From NCBI RefSeq assembly GCF_009909195.1, contig NZ_JAAAMU010000014.1, forward strand, positions 123,782-187,781: 64,000 nt of DNA, in the 5' to 3' direction. Below, piece after piece: positions 29,334-39,306 of this stretch. Every line of letters starts with the position of its first letter. Positions within the stretch are counted from its first letter, which is position 1. A model generated the notes under the pieces. The model was not told the DNA's origin, did not search any database, and saw nothing but the letters and a program-made list of their open reading frames with translations. Source of the stretch: Paenibacillus sacheonensis. GTDB taxonomy: Bacteria > Bacillota > Bacilli > Paenibacillales > Paenibacillaceae. The translations under genes were made by a program, and so were the position numbers.

Positions 29334-31142
29334 TTGAAGATTAGCAGACTGAAGCTTAAGCATCAGATCTTCCTTATTGTGGTATTTACAGTCATCATCT
29401 TTACCTGTATGGAGGCTTATTTCTATTTCAGCTTTTATAATTTGACCCAGACAAGGGCTGCTAATTATGGCAACAAAATCATTGAGCAGACGCGTCAAAA
29501 GATTGATTCGGTATTTAGCGATATTAAAATCAGTACCAATATAGCCGTGGATAACCGAAAGATTCAGGAGTTTACGACGGCAGAGGATGATTACACGAGA
29601 GATATTGACGTAGGCAATTACGTCATTGATCTGATGGAGTATATGAGATCCTTTAATTCCTATGTCGACGGCATTGTCATTAATGATAATGAAGGCAGAA
29701 AAGTGTACAGCATTGATACGAAAACGGGAGACATCTTTTTCCTACATACATATAACGAGTTTATTACGAAGTATAAGAATGACAGCAAGGCCTTAGGAAA
29801 GGGAAGGTTTACGGATTTATTAAAAGACGAGAAAGTAGGAAATGAATATTTCTTCTATGTGGCACCTATCATCGAATCGTTAGGCGGCGTTCATTTTTCC
29901 GAACGAACCGGCTTTTGTTCCATTATGGTGAATATAAGAAAGCTGCAGGAGTTAATTGAGCATACGGAACTGACCCCTCATTCCGCCTTGTATATTCTGA
30001 ACAGCAGTAACGAAGTCATAGTTTCCAACAATACTAGCTTTCGTGGAGTCCTGTTCAACGATATTTTGTCGGCAGACCGGGGCAGTCTGACAAGCGGAGT
30101 GAAAACGAAGATTAACGGGGAGAAGGTAATCGTTCAGGAAACAGGGTTGGAGCAGGCGGACGGGTGGAGCATTGTCAGTATCATTCCGGTTCATGAGTTG
30201 ACTGCAGACATGAACCCAATTAAACATAACAGCATTATAGCCGGAATCGGCATTATTCTGAGCTTGCTTATTTTGGGCTATTTCTTCTTGAACAATTTGA
30301 CGCGGCCGGTTATGGGTCTTGTTGCGGATATGAGGAAGATCGGTAAACGGGAGACCGGATTTAGAGTGAAGGTGCGTTCAACGAATGAAGTTGGGGTGCT
30401 CGCCTACGATATCAATCGGATGATCGATAAAATGGAGGATATGTCCAGTCATGTCCTGAACACGCAGGCACGATTATATGAATCGGAGCTTAGCAAGAAG
30501 CAGGCGGAATTTGCTGCTCTGCAAAGTCAAATTAACCCCCATTTCCTCTATAATACGTTAAATTGCATTAGCAGCATCGGGCTGGAATATGGCAGCAAGG
30601 AAATCGCTCAAATTACCTCTTGCATGTCAAGGATTTTTCGATATAGCGTGAAAGAAGATGAACTTGTGCGGATCGGCGATGAAATGGAATGCATTAAAGC
30701 TTATCTGCAAATTATTTCTATTCGCTATGCGAACAAGTTTTCAATGACCGTGCAGATAGACGAGAAACTGCTGAACCTGCAGACGCCTAAAATGATTTTG
30801 CAGCCTATTGTGGAGAACGCCGTTTATCACGGGCTGGAGAGAGTAGATGCAGGAGGAGAGCTTAAGGTCAGCGGTCATGTCGATGCCAATGGAGATATAT
30901 GCTTTATGATCATGGATTCGGGAAGAGGAATGAATGAGGAACAGCTCGGGAGCATAAGGGCGAGGCTGAATATGGAATATTCGAATCAAGATCACCGGCC
31001 GTCCGGGAAGAACATCGGTCTTTCGAATATAAATAAACGAATCAAGCTGTTGTTCGGTGATAACTATGGGGTGGTAGAAATCATTAGCAAAATGGGATGT
31101 GGAACTACCGTAACCGTCAACATTCCGGCAATGGAACAATAG
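29334..31142 (+). CDS. YesM-type sensor histidine kinase
   Basis: 602 residues from the TTG at 29334, with GGAG eight bases upstream; a GTG at 29325 is the alternative. Membrane segment 1 is FLIVVFTVIIFTCMEAYFYF, followed by an extracellular sensor of about 240 residues and membrane segment 2 (IIAGIGIILSLLILGYFF). A HAMP domain follows, then the His_kinase domain with phosphoacceptor H403 in QINPHFLYNTL and the ATP-binding motifs IVENAVYHGLE and DSGRGM. The extracellular part probably senses the sugar or the loaded binding lipoprotein. It shares an operon with the response regulator. Confidence 0.93.
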   Translation: MKISRLKLKHQIFLIVVFTVIIFTCMEAYFYFSFYNLTQTRAANYGNKIIEQTRQKIDSVFSDIKISTNIAVDNRKIQEFTTAEDDYTRDIDVGNYVIDLMEYMRSFNSYVDGIVINDNEGRKVYSIDTKTGDIFFLHTYNEFITKYKNDSKALGKGRFTDLLKDEKVGNEYFFYVAPIIESLGGVHFSERTGFCSIMVNIRKLQELIEHTELTPHSALYILNSSNEVIVSNNTSFRGVLFNDILSADRGSLTSGVKTKINGEKVIVQETGLEQADGWSIVSIIPVHELTADMNPIKHNSIIAGIGIILSLLILGYFFLNNLTRPVMGLVADMRKIGKRETGFRVKVRSTNEVGVLAYDINRMIDKMEDMSSHVLNTQARLYESELSKKQAEFAALQSQINPHFLYNTLNCISSIGLEYGSKEIAQITSCMSRIFRYSVKEDELVRIGDEMECIKAYLQIISIRYANKFSMTVQIDEKLLNLQTPKMILQPIVENAVYHGLERVDAGGELKVSGHVDANGDICFMIMDSGRGMNEEQLGSIRARLNMEYSNQDHRPSGKNIGLSNINKRIKLLFGDNYGVVEIISKMGCGTTVTVNIPAMEQ

Positions 31143-31474
31143 GAAGTTTGAATGGAGTATTCGCTTTCCTTATTACCGCCCAGGCCAAAAGACTTGTGAA
31201 TGCCAGCCGCCCGAAGCAGTTTGCCGACTTTCAAAGAAGTAAAAACTGTCGAAAAACGAGACTGGCCAGACAGGGAACGATGGTGTACCATAAATTACAC
31301 ACCTTTCTTTGTTTACATGGTTGCTGGTCACTCCCATACCAAACGAAGAAGGTACTTTTTTGTCTAGAGAAAGAAAAACACGATTTATCCCCGCAGCCAC
31401 AAGGGATTCAAGCTAATTTCGCGTTGCAAAAGCTGAGGTATTCATTTAGAGCTATTTTTGTGGAGGAATCAACA
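31143..31474. other. Intergenic stretch before the LuxR gene
   Basis: 332 bases without a supported gene. The frame of the LuxR gene stays open through much of it, but without start or ribosome site. A partial inverted repeat (GGTGTA...TACACACC near 31280-31302) could be an operator or leader hairpin. No clear terminator follows the kinase gene. Confidence 0.45.
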
Positions 31475-34006
31475 GTGATTGTAAGTACAAAATTTCAGAT
31501 CCCCCATATACGAAATACTGTGGTATCCCGTCCGAAGCTGATGCGCAAGCTTAATGAGGGGATGGAAACCAAGCTGACGCTTGTTTCCGCTCAGGCCGGT
31601 TATGGAAAGTCAACCGCTTTATGTGAATGGGTGAAACAATGCGGCGCGGTTGCTGCGTGGGTCTCGTTGGATCAGCATGATAATGAGTGGATTTCATTTT
31701 GGAGTTGCGTAACGGCCTCCATTCAGGAGAGAATCCCTGGCTTTGGCCAAACGATGGGGCGTCTTCTTGAGAAAGGACCTTCGGAATCTTCAGAGCCAAT
31801 GATTAAGGAACTTTTGAATGAATTGAATCAACTAACCGGTGAACTGGTCATCATACTCGACGATTATCATTTCATTGAACTCCCCGATATTCACCAATCC
31901 TTGAGCTACCTACTGGAACATTTTCCTCCACATATTCATCTTTATATCGCTAGCCGTACCGATTTGCCGATTCCTACTGCCAGACTTCTGGCGAAGGGTG
32001 AATTACATGCTATCCAAATGCAGGATTTGCGCTTTGAACTGGAAGAGGGGGTTGTATTTTTTCGAGATACGACGGATTTATCGCTAACGAAAGGGCAAAT
32101 AACCGAGCTGTTCCAGCAAACCGAAGGCTGGGTCAGTGGGTTGCAGCTGGCGGCAATCTCTCTGAAACGCAGTACGAATATAAACCAGTCCATCCAGCAA
32201 TTTACGGGTCAACAGCATCATATATCCGATTACTTGTTGGAAGAAGTGTTTCAGCATCAATCGGAAACCATGCGGTCCTTTTTATTGGAGACGTCCATTT
32301 TAAGTAGAATGAACCATTCTTTATGCCAAGCAGTAACGGGTCAAATGAACAGTCAAGAGCAATTGGAGAGACTGGAGCAGCTGAATTTATTCATCATACC
32401 CTTGGACGAGGGGCGGAATTGGTACCGATATCACCATTTGCTTTCCGATTTCTTGCGACAGCTAGGGTCCAGAACGGATTCGGACAAATGGATTCAAGCG
32501 CACATTCGCGCGGCGAATTGGTTGGAAAAACACGGGTTCGATGAAGAAGCGGTGGAGCATTATTTAGAAGGCCAACAGTTTGCGGATGTTATTCGGTTGA
32601 TCGAGAAAAATCCCCCTGCCTTGATGCAATCGAAGAGTGCTGCGTTAATGAGGTGGGTAACTGTTTTACCTGAAAGCTCCTTTGCCGAGAAGCCAATGAT
32701 CGAAATGTTTTATATAGCCGTAATGATGCTAGGAGGCAAGTGGGAAGCCGCTTTTCAGCGAATGGAGCAAACCAAGGTCCGGTTTGAAGCGCTGCAAGGG
32801 CAATTACCCGATATAGACCGGAACAAGGTTATGGGAAATATCTATTTCTATTGCGGTATGGCCTGTTATCTCCAAAATGACTTTGTGCGAGCATCTGATT
32901 ATTTGGCCCTTACAGAACGATATATGCCGGAAGGCAGCTACTTTCAGGTAATGGGGGTAAACCGGTATGACGGGTATAGTAGGAATTATGATCAATTAAC
33001 TTTAATGAAAGATCTGTATGCGGCGGAAGACTTCATTTTGAAATGGATTAAAGCATGGGAGCATAAAGAAAATTATCCCTTTATTGGATACTTCTACTTG
33101 GCATATATCCATTTGCTGTATGAGTGGAATCGGTTGGAGGAGGCGGAATTTTACTTAGGTCAGTCATTGGGGCGCAAAGACCATCAGCCTTTTGCACGAA
33201 TTATGATCCAATTGGGCATCGCTGCATCGCGGATTGAGCAAGCCAAAGGAAATCCAAAGCGAGCGTCCGAACGATTGGTGCAATTGAAGTCGAAAATCGA
33301 TTCACCCGATTATGCTTTATTTATTATGAAAATCGAAACCGAACAAGCCTATTTATCTTTGCGGCAAGGCTCGCCTCAAGATGCGCTTGATTGGTTGCAA
33401 AGATGCGGTCTTGCGCACACGGATGAGGTTTCATTGAATCTTATGGCAGAGCATCTGATTTTGGCTAGAGTGCTTGCGGCGTGCGAACGAATAGAAGAGG
33501 CGCTGTGCCTGTTGGAAAGATTATATCTCTTGGTGTGCGAGGGAGACTGTGTCCGTGATCGCACGAAAGTATTAATTGTGCAAAGCGTGATGCTATGGCA
33601 TTCGGGTCAAACGGAGGCTGCGCTCATTCCACTGGGCACTGCTTTGGATTTGGCCAAGCCAGATGGATATATTCGCAGTTTTATTGACGAGGGTTTTGTA
33701 ATGGCGGAGATGCTTAACGCTTATTCAAAGGTTCGGCAGGATAGCAATTCCTCTTCGGGTTCCTATGTAAAGCAACTGTTGCGTGCGATGAATGACACAC
33801 CAGAGGTTGATCGGTCGCCGAAAGGAATACTGACAGGGCAGGAATATAAAATTTTGCTGCTCATCGCGGATAGATTGATGAACAAGGAAATTGCCGAGCG
33901 TCTGAATATTACGGTAGATACCGTGAAATTTCATATTAAAAACATCTACAAAAAGCTTGGAGTAAACAATCGTAAACAAGCGCTGCAACTTGCAAAGCAA
34001 GTATAG
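31475..34006 (+). CDS. MalT-like LuxR-family ATP-dependent regulator (LAL type)
   Basis: 843 residues from a GTG at 31475 with GGAGG eight bases upstream. An N-terminal STAND/NACHT-like ATPase domain shows Walker A AQAGYGKSTAL and Walker B ELVIILDDYHFIE. A central TPR-like superhelix (about 330-770) resembles the inducer-binding part of MalT. The C-terminal LuxR helix-turn-helix reads LTGQEYKILLLIADRLMNKE followed by IAERLNITVDTVKFHIKNIY. Members bind ATP plus a ligand, oligomerise and activate transcription. The gene ends at a terminator 115 bases before the SLH adhesin gene, which might be a target; this is inference from proximity. Confidence 0.94.
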   Translation: MIVSTKFQIPHIRNTVVSRPKLMRKLNEGMETKLTLVSAQAGYGKSTALCEWVKQCGAVAAWVSLDQHDNEWISFWSCVTASIQERIPGFGQTMGRLLEKGPSESSEPMIKELLNELNQLTGELVIILDDYHFIELPDIHQSLSYLLEHFPPHIHLYIASRTDLPIPTARLLAKGELHAIQMQDLRFELEEGVVFFRDTTDLSLTKGQITELFQQTEGWVSGLQLAAISLKRSTNINQSIQQFTGQQHHISDYLLEEVFQHQSETMRSFLLETSILSRMNHSLCQAVTGQMNSQEQLERLEQLNLFIIPLDEGRNWYRYHHLLSDFLRQLGSRTDSDKWIQAHIRAANWLEKHGFDEEAVEHYLEGQQFADVIRLIEKNPPALMQSKSAALMRWVTVLPESSFAEKPMIEMFYIAVMMLGGKWEAAFQRMEQTKVRFEALQGQLPDIDRNKVMGNIYFYCGMACYLQNDFVRASDYLALTERYMPEGSYFQVMGVNRYDGYSRNYDQLTLMKDLYAAEDFILKWIKAWEHKENYPFIGYFYLAYIHLLYEWNRLEEAEFYLGQSLGRKDHQPFARIMIQLGIAASRIEQAKGNPKRASERLVQLKSKIDSPDYALFIMKIETEQAYLSLRQGSPQDALDWLQRCGLAHTDEVSLNLMAEHLILARVLAACERIEEALCLLERLYLLVCEGDCVRDRTKVLIVQSVMLWHSGQTEAALIPLGTALDLAKPDGYIRSFIDEGFVMAEMLNAYSKVRQDSNSSSGSYVKQLLRAMNDTPEVDRSPKGILTGQEYKILLLIADRLMNKEIAERLNITVDTVKFHIKNIYKKLGVNNRKQALQLAKQV

Positions 34007-34040
34007 AATCTTGGCTAAAATGCCTATCCTGTTTTTTAAA

Positions 34041-34070
34041 AACCTACCCCGGGCGGGTAGGTTCTTTTTT
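34041..34070 (+). terminator. Terminator after LuxR gene
   Basis: AACCTACCC (34041-34049) pairs with GGGTAGGTT (34055-34063), followed by CTTTTTTG. Confidence 0.88.
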
Positions 34071-34132
34071 GTTTATTTTAATTTATAGTACAGAAGAATG
34101 CCGAATCTAGACAAAGGTGAGTGAAACACTTT

Positions 34133-37100
34133 ATGAACAAACGTGGGACTTCTATATTGATGGCATTAATTATTCTATTGGGGATGATCCCTGCTTTTGC
34201 TAGTGCCGCTTCTACGGATAATTGGGTTAATCGGAAACCTGATAACCTTATTACCAGTAATCAGGGCGTCTGCTATGGTAACGGCAAGTTTATGGCGGTG
34301 ACCGATGAGGGAGCTATCTTAACCTCGATTGACGGAACAAGTTGGACGACTTACAAACCGGCAACTACATTCAATCTTTCTAGTATCAGTTGCGATAATG
34401 GCAAGTTTGTGGTTGTGAGTAGAGCTGGAGATGCATCGTCCTCTAGTGACGGAGTGAACTGGAAAACTGGTTATACCGCAGGTACTTATGTACAACTTTG
34501 GGGCGTTAGCTACGGCAAAGGCCTGTATGTGGCAGTGGGGAGCAAAATTGTTGTTAATAGAGTAGGAGCCATATACACCTCCACGACGAGTGAGACGCCG
34601 GACTTATGGACGGATCGCAATATAAACACCACGTCAATACTTACGGGTGTCACCTACGGCAACGAAAAGTTTGTGGCGGTGGGGCAATATGGAACAATAC
34701 TGACCTCCAGTGACGGAGTGAGCTGGTCGAGCCAAAATTCGGGCATTGCGGCAGATCTTAAAGGCGTCAAATACCTAAATGGTAAGTTCGTGTCCTGGAC
34801 ACGAGACGGAAAAACGATATTGACCTCCGTGGACGGAGTGAGCTGGAGTATGATCACCACGTCGGGCATTATCTGCGTGGCATGTGAGTCGACAAATTCT
34901 GGCGTCCTTAATAGTGTCTCTTACGGCAATGGTACGTATGTGGGGGTGGGACCGGTTAATTCTATCTATACCTCCAGTGACTTAGTGAATTGGACGAAAA
35001 GCTATGCGGGTACGCACGGGTCACTTAATGGCGTCACTTACGGCAACGACACGTTTATCGTAGTAGGTAACAATGGAGACCTATTTCAAAACATTGATCC
35101 CCCGACGTATACGATTACTTATAACGGCAATGGCAGCACGGGAGGAACCGTGCCAACGGATAGCCACTCGTATGCGCACAATGCAACGGTAACCGTATTA
35201 GGAGACACGGGGGGCTTGGTGAAGACGGGCAGCACGTTCGCGGGATGGAACACGGCGGCCAACGGAAGTGGCACGAGCTATGTGGAGGGCGCTACGTTCA
35301 CCATGGCAGCGGCGAATGTGACGCTGTACGCGCAGTGGACGGCCGACCCGACATACACCGTAACGTATAACGGCAATGGCAGTACGGGAGGAACCGTGCC
35401 GACGGATAGTAAGACGTATGCGCACAATGCAACGGTAACCGTATTAGGAGACCCGGGAAGCTTGGCGAAGACGGGCAGCACGTTCGCAGGATGGAACACG
35501 GCGGCTAACGGAAGCGGCACGAGCTATGTGGGTGGCGCTACGTTCGCCATGGCAGCGGCGAATGTGACGCTTTACGCGCAGTGGACGGCCGACCCGACAT
35601 ACACCGTAACGTATAACGGCAATGGCAGTACGGGAGGAACCGTGCCGACGGATAGCAATCCGTATGCGCAACATGCAACGGTTACCGTATTAGGAAACAC
35701 GGGAAGCTTGGTGAAGACGGGCAGCACGTTCGCAGGATGGAACACGGTGGCTAACGGAAGCGGCACGAGCTATGTGGAGGGCGCTACGTTCACCATGGCA
35801 GCGGCGAATGTGACGCTGTACGCGCAGTGGACGGCCGACCCGACATACACCGTAACGTATAACGGCAATGGCAGCACGGGAGGAACCGTGCCAACGGATA
35901 GCAATCCGTATGCGCAACATGCAACGGTTACCGTATTAGGAAACTCGGGAAGCTTGGTGAAGACGGGCAGCACGTTCGCGGGATGGAACACGTCGGCTAA
36001 CGGAAGTGGCACGAGCTATGTGGAGGGCGCTACGTTCACCATGGCAGCGGCGAATGTGACGCTGTACGCGCAGTGGACGGCCGACCCGACATACACCGTA
36101 ACGTACAACGGCAATGGCAGTACGGGAGGAACCGTGCCAACGGATAGCCATTCGTACGTGCAACATGCAACGGTAACCGTATTAGGAGACACGGGAAGCT
36201 TGGCGAAGACGGGCAGCACGTTCGCAGGATGGAACACGGCGGCCAACGGAAGCGGCACGAGCTATGTGGAGGGCGCTACGTTCACCATGGCAGCGGCGAA
36301 TGTGACGCTGTACGCGCAGTGGACGGCCGACCCGACATACACCGTAACGTATAACGGCAATGGCAGTACGGGAGGAATCGTGCCAACGGATAGTAATCCG
36401 TATGCGCACCATGCAACGGTAACCGTATTGGGAGACACGGGAGGCTTGGTGAAGACGGGCAGCACGTTCGCAGGATGGAACACGGCGGCCAACGGAAGTG
36501 GCACGAGCTATGTGGAGGGCGCTACGTTCACCATGGCAGCGGCGAATGTGACGCTGTACGCGCAGTGGACGGCCAGCTCTGGAGGCAGCAGCGGCGGCCA
36601 CCCAACACCACCAGATGACAGCAAAGTAATCTCAGAAAATGGTGAATTATCGCTTCCCGCAGGCAAAACGGGTAAGGTTAGTTTGGGAGATGCAATCACA
36701 GTAGATATTCCGGCAAATGCAACGGACAAAGAACTGAAATTAACGATTGAAAAAATTACGGGCACTCAGGTTCTTCTAACGGATGAAGACGTTCTGGCTA
36801 GTCCGATCTTCGAGATTCTCAAAAATTTCTCGGAGAACTTCAGTAAACCGGTAACATTGACGTTTAAGTTTGATCCGACAAAATTGAGCGGTGATCAAAG
36901 AGCAGCCGTGTTCTATTATGATGAAGCGCAGAAGAAATGGGTGGAAGTTGGCGGTGTTGTTAAGGGTAATGAGATTACCGTAGAAGTAACCCACTTTACA
37001 AAATATGCAGTAATGGTTGTAGGGCAAAAACCAACGATTAATTTTAGCGATATCTCCGAACACTGGGCGAAGGCAAGCATCAAGCAAGCGGTAAGCAGCG

Positions 37101-37582
37101 GAATCGTCACTGGTTATGAGGACGGCACGTTCAAGCCGGACAAAACCGTGACTCGTGCGGAATTTGCCGTCATGCTGATGAATGCGTTGAAGACGCAAGG
37201 AGCGGGAGCGGCGCTGACGTTCACGGATGCAGCGAAGATCGGAAGCTGGTCGCAGAAAGCGGTCGCGCAAGCGGTGCAAGCGGGCATTATTCATGGCTAT
37301 GAGGACGGTACGTTCCGTCCAGCTGGAGAAATTACGCGTGCAGAGATGGCATCGATGATTGCGGGTGCTCTGGGTAAATATAGCGAAGCGAATGCCACCA
37401 CGGCAACTAGCTTCGCAGACGACAAGGACATTCCAGCGTGGGCAAAAGCTGCGGTTGCTTATATAAAGCAAGCAAGCATCGTGCAAGGGAAAGGCGACAA
37501 CCAATTTGCCCCTGGGGACCATGCAACAAGAGCAGAGGCCGTAACGGTTCTGCTGAACATGCTGGCTCAAAAGAGTAAGTAA
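34133..37582 (+). CDS. SLH-anchored surface protein with six InlB-type B-repeats
   Basis: 1149 residues from the ATG at 34133 (AAAGGTGA 12 bases upstream). Residues 1-25 are a signal peptide (MNKRGTSILMALIILLGMIP, then AFASAA). About 30-320 is a beta-propeller-like region with repeated G(N/K)GKFVAV...ILTSxDGxxW units. From about 325, six 82-residue Listeria/Bacteroides-type repeats (YTVTYNGNGSTGGTVPTDS ... GSTFAGWNTAANGSG ... ANVTLYAQWTADP) are encoded by near-identical 246-bp units. A Gly/Ser linker and a ZU5-like beta domain follow (KLTIEKI, FTKYAVMV), then three SLH domains (FSDISEHWAKASIKQAVSSG and two more). The SLH triplet binds pyruvylated cell-wall polymer, so the protein is exposed on the surface and probably adhesive. 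Confidence 0.93.
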   Translation: MNKRGTSILMALIILLGMIPAFASAASTDNWVNRKPDNLITSNQGVCYGNGKFMAVTDEGAILTSIDGTSWTTYKPATTFNLSSISCDNGKFVVVSRAGDASSSSDGVNWKTGYTAGTYVQLWGVSYGKGLYVAVGSKIVVNRVGAIYTSTTSETPDLWTDRNINTTSILTGVTYGNEKFVAVGQYGTILTSSDGVSWSSQNSGIAADLKGVKYLNGKFVSWTRDGKTILTSVDGVSWSMITTSGIICVACESTNSGVLNSVSYGNGTYVGVGPVNSIYTSSDLVNWTKSYAGTHGSLNGVTYGNDTFIVVGNNGDLFQNIDPPTYTITYNGNGSTGGTVPTDSHSYAHNATVTVLGDTGGLVKTGSTFAGWNTAANGSGTSYVEGATFTMAAANVTLYAQWTADPTYTVTYNGNGSTGGTVPTDSKTYAHNATVTVLGDPGSLAKTGSTFAGWNTAANGSGTSYVGGATFAMAAANVTLYAQWTADPTYTVTYNGNGSTGGTVPTDSNPYAQHATVTVLGNTGSLVKTGSTFAGWNTVANGSGTSYVEGATFTMAAANVTLYAQWTADPTYTVTYNGNGSTGGTVPTDSNPYAQHATVTVLGNSGSLVKTGSTFAGWNTSANGSGTSYVEGATFTMAAANVTLYAQWTADPTYTVTYNGNGSTGGTVPTDSHSYVQHATVTVLGDTGSLAKTGSTFAGWNTAANGSGTSYVEGATFTMAAANVTLYAQWTADPTYTVTYNGNGSTGGIVPTDSNPYAHHATVTVLGDTGGLVKTGSTFAGWNTAANGSGTSYVEGATFTMAAANVTLYAQWTASSGGSSGGHPTPPDDSKVISENGELSLPAGKTGKVSLGDAITVDIPANATDKELKLTIEKITGTQVLLTDEDVLASPIFEILKNFSENFSKPVTLTFKFDPTKLSGDQRAAVFYYDEAQKKWVEVGGVVKGNEITVEVTHFTKYAVMVVGQKPTINFSDISEHWAKASIKQAVSSGIVTGYEDGTFKPDKTVTRAEFAVMLMNALKTQGAGAALTFTDAAKIGSWSQKAVAQAVQAGIIHGYEDGTFRPAGEITRAEMASMIAGALGKYSEANATTATSFADDKDIPAWAKAAVAYIKQASIVQGKGDNQFAPGDHATRAEAVTVLLNMLAQKSK
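35105..36576 (+). repeat. Six tandem 246-bp coding repeats
   Basis: Units start at about 35105, 35351, 35597, 35843, 36089 and 36335; the exact 246-base period is seen from the recurring ACATACACCGTAACGTATAA. The last unit lacks its final few bases. Copies differ at only a few positions, many shared between non-adjacent copies (for example the NPY and HSY variants), a pattern expected from recombination and gene conversion. Copy-number variation between strains is likely. Confidence 0.92.
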
Positions 37583-37620
37583 AGAAAATCGTCAACCCAA
37601 ACTGATTGTAGATGTAAATA

Positions 37621-37680
37621 ACAAGGGTTATCCTTCAAGCGGTAAAATTAACTGCTTGGGCGATAGCCCTTGTCTTATTT
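37621..37680 (+). terminator. Terminator after SLH gene
   Basis: A long hairpin pairs ACAAGGGTTATC...CAAGC with GCTTG...GATAGCCCTTGT, then CTTATTT. It lies about 40 bases past the stop codon. Confidence 0.8.
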
Positions 37681-37859
37681 CAAATAGGAAGTCTCGACGG
37701 GCAGTTTTACGCAACAAGACAGCATCTGCTCCCTTTTTTAAAAACCGAAACTAAAGGCTGATTTTTGAAGTATTATTAGATCTAAATGAGATAAAAGGAA
37801 ACGGATAGGAGTCGATGAAATTATTGAAATTTCCGTGATGGTCATTGAAGTATTCTCAT

Positions 37860-38106
37860 CAATCAAAAACAACAGCCACAGGCAAGGGTTGAAATTGTAG
37901 CAGCGAACGCACCAATGTATGGACCGATAAGCTCTAATGACGATGTAGGATACCAAATGAGCAATGGGGCGTATAGTGCCCAAGCATTTTATCGGACTTA
38001 TGGTGGTGCAGCTGGCCTTCAGACGATGAAAATCTTGATGCTGTATTAACCGTGACAACTGACATGTACGATTCGACTGCTATTTTGAAGAAACAGAGGT
38101 CAAATA
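37860..38106 (+). pseudogene. Decayed gene fragment of unknown family
   Basis: Two frames appear to belong together: QARVEIVAANAPMYGPISSN...GYQMSNGAYSAQAFYRTYGG, then, after a frameshift near 38025, DENLDAVLTVTTDMYDSTAI. There is no start or ribosome site. The even codon use and continuity across the shift suggest a former protein, but I do not recognise the family. It lies directly upstream of the phosphotransferase gene, whose ATG is at 38107. Confidence 0.3.
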
Positions 38107-39240
38107 ATGACGATAACCAACAATACGGTAGATGAATTTAAAGTTGATCCTGCTTATTTACAGTCACTATTACGACGAATTGTTTCTTCTAAATGTTTAC
38201 AGTTATTATCGTGGAGTTGCAGTCTACTTGGAAAAAACAAGGGAGAGAGTTCGGTCTATAGGGTATCTTGTACAATTCTAGATAATGATGTAGAGCAGAA
38301 TTATGCATTAATAATCAAAATATTAAAACCCGATTATTTACGAAACCATGTCGATCACTACTACTACTGGAAACGTGAGGCTTTAGTTTATCATTCAGGG
38401 ATACTGAGTCAGTTACCACTTAGTATAAGGGCGCCATTATGCCATGCAGTAGAAGAGCATCCTGATGAAAGCCTATGGATTTGGCTCGAGGATATAGCAA
38501 TTGAAGCAATTCAATGTGACTGGTCATTCGCACACATGTGTAAAATTTCCTACTTACTTGGAAAATACAATGGCGTTTACATAACAGGAACTCATCTCCC
38601 TAATGAGTCATTTTTATGCCGCTCTTGGATTCGTTCGTGGGTAGAGGTTTGTGCTGCTTATGCTAAACCTATTGAGGAGCAAAAAAATATTTGGAATTCT
38701 TGTTTGGAGGATTTTAATGCTAATAGCTCTATGTGGGGGCTTTATCATATCAATAGAAACCGAGTAAATAGCTTACTGGAAACAATAGAATTATTACCCC
38801 GTGTATTCGCCCATCAAGACGTACACTGGGATAACATTTTTATAGAGCAAGTGAATGGCATCGATACATTATTAGCAATCGATTGGCAGTTTGCAAGCAT
38901 CTCAGGTGTAGGAGAAGAGCTCGGTCGAATGTTTGGATATGCATTAATAAAGAATAAAATTCCAGTTAACAAGGTAGAAGAATATAAGGAAGAGTTGTTC
39001 CAAAACTATTTACAAGGACTTAGAGATCAAGGGTGGGACGGTAATTCCAAACTTGTTCGATTCGGGTTTATTGCGAGTGCATCACTTAGGTTTATCATGG
39101 TAATGGATAAGCTGATAAGTAACTTAGAAGAAGACGATAGAAAAAACCAGAAAGAAAAATCAAGACATCTCTTATTAGTCGCTCAGGCACTCCTTGAATT
39201 GGCAGAGGAGTCTTGGAAACTTAGAAGTGAACTAAGATAG
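38107..39240 (+). CDS. Aminoglycoside-phosphotransferase-fold kinase
   Basis: 377 residues. The kinase signature is HQDVHWDNIF and the metal site IDWQFASISGVGEELGRMF, typical of the APH/choline kinase superfamily. The N-lobe contains ESSVYRVSCTI and an LIIKILKP lysine. Base composition is clearly more A/T-rich than neighbouring genes, and the context is degenerate, so it may have been acquired by transfer. The ribosome site before the ATG is weak (GAGGTCAAATA), which leaves the start slightly uncertain. The substrate is unknown; resistance, amino-acid or small-molecule kinases all share this fold. Confidence 0.75.
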   Translation: MTITNNTVDEFKVDPAYLQSLLRRIVSSKCLQLLSWSCSLLGKNKGESSVYRVSCTILDNDVEQNYALIIKILKPDYLRNHVDHYYYWKREALVYHSGILSQLPLSIRAPLCHAVEEHPDESLWIWLEDIAIEAIQCDWSFAHMCKISYLLGKYNGVYITGTHLPNESFLCRSWIRSWVEVCAAYAKPIEEQKNIWNSCLEDFNANSSMWGLYHINRNRVNSLLETIELLPRVFAHQDVHWDNIFIEQVNGIDTLLAIDWQFASISGVGEELGRMFGYALIKNKIPVNKVEEYKEELFQNYLQGLRDQGWDGNSKLVRFGFIASASLRFIMVMDKLISNLEEDDRKNQKEKSRHLLLVAQALLELAEESWKLRSELR

Positions 39241-39306
39241 TACATACAAGTCCGTATGTTGCACGTTACGCTAAAGGGACACCATAGCTCAATATACACT
39301 CACGAC

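Noticed and set aside
35105..36576. Regular repeats considered as a CRISPR array
   Set aside because: The period is 246 bases without unique spacers, and the repeats are coding.
36182..36601. Long open frames on the reverse strand across the repeat region (35198-36601, several of 64-139 residues)
   Set aside because: They repeat every 246 bases in step with the sense repeats and have an arginine-rich composition. They are shadows of the SLH gene.
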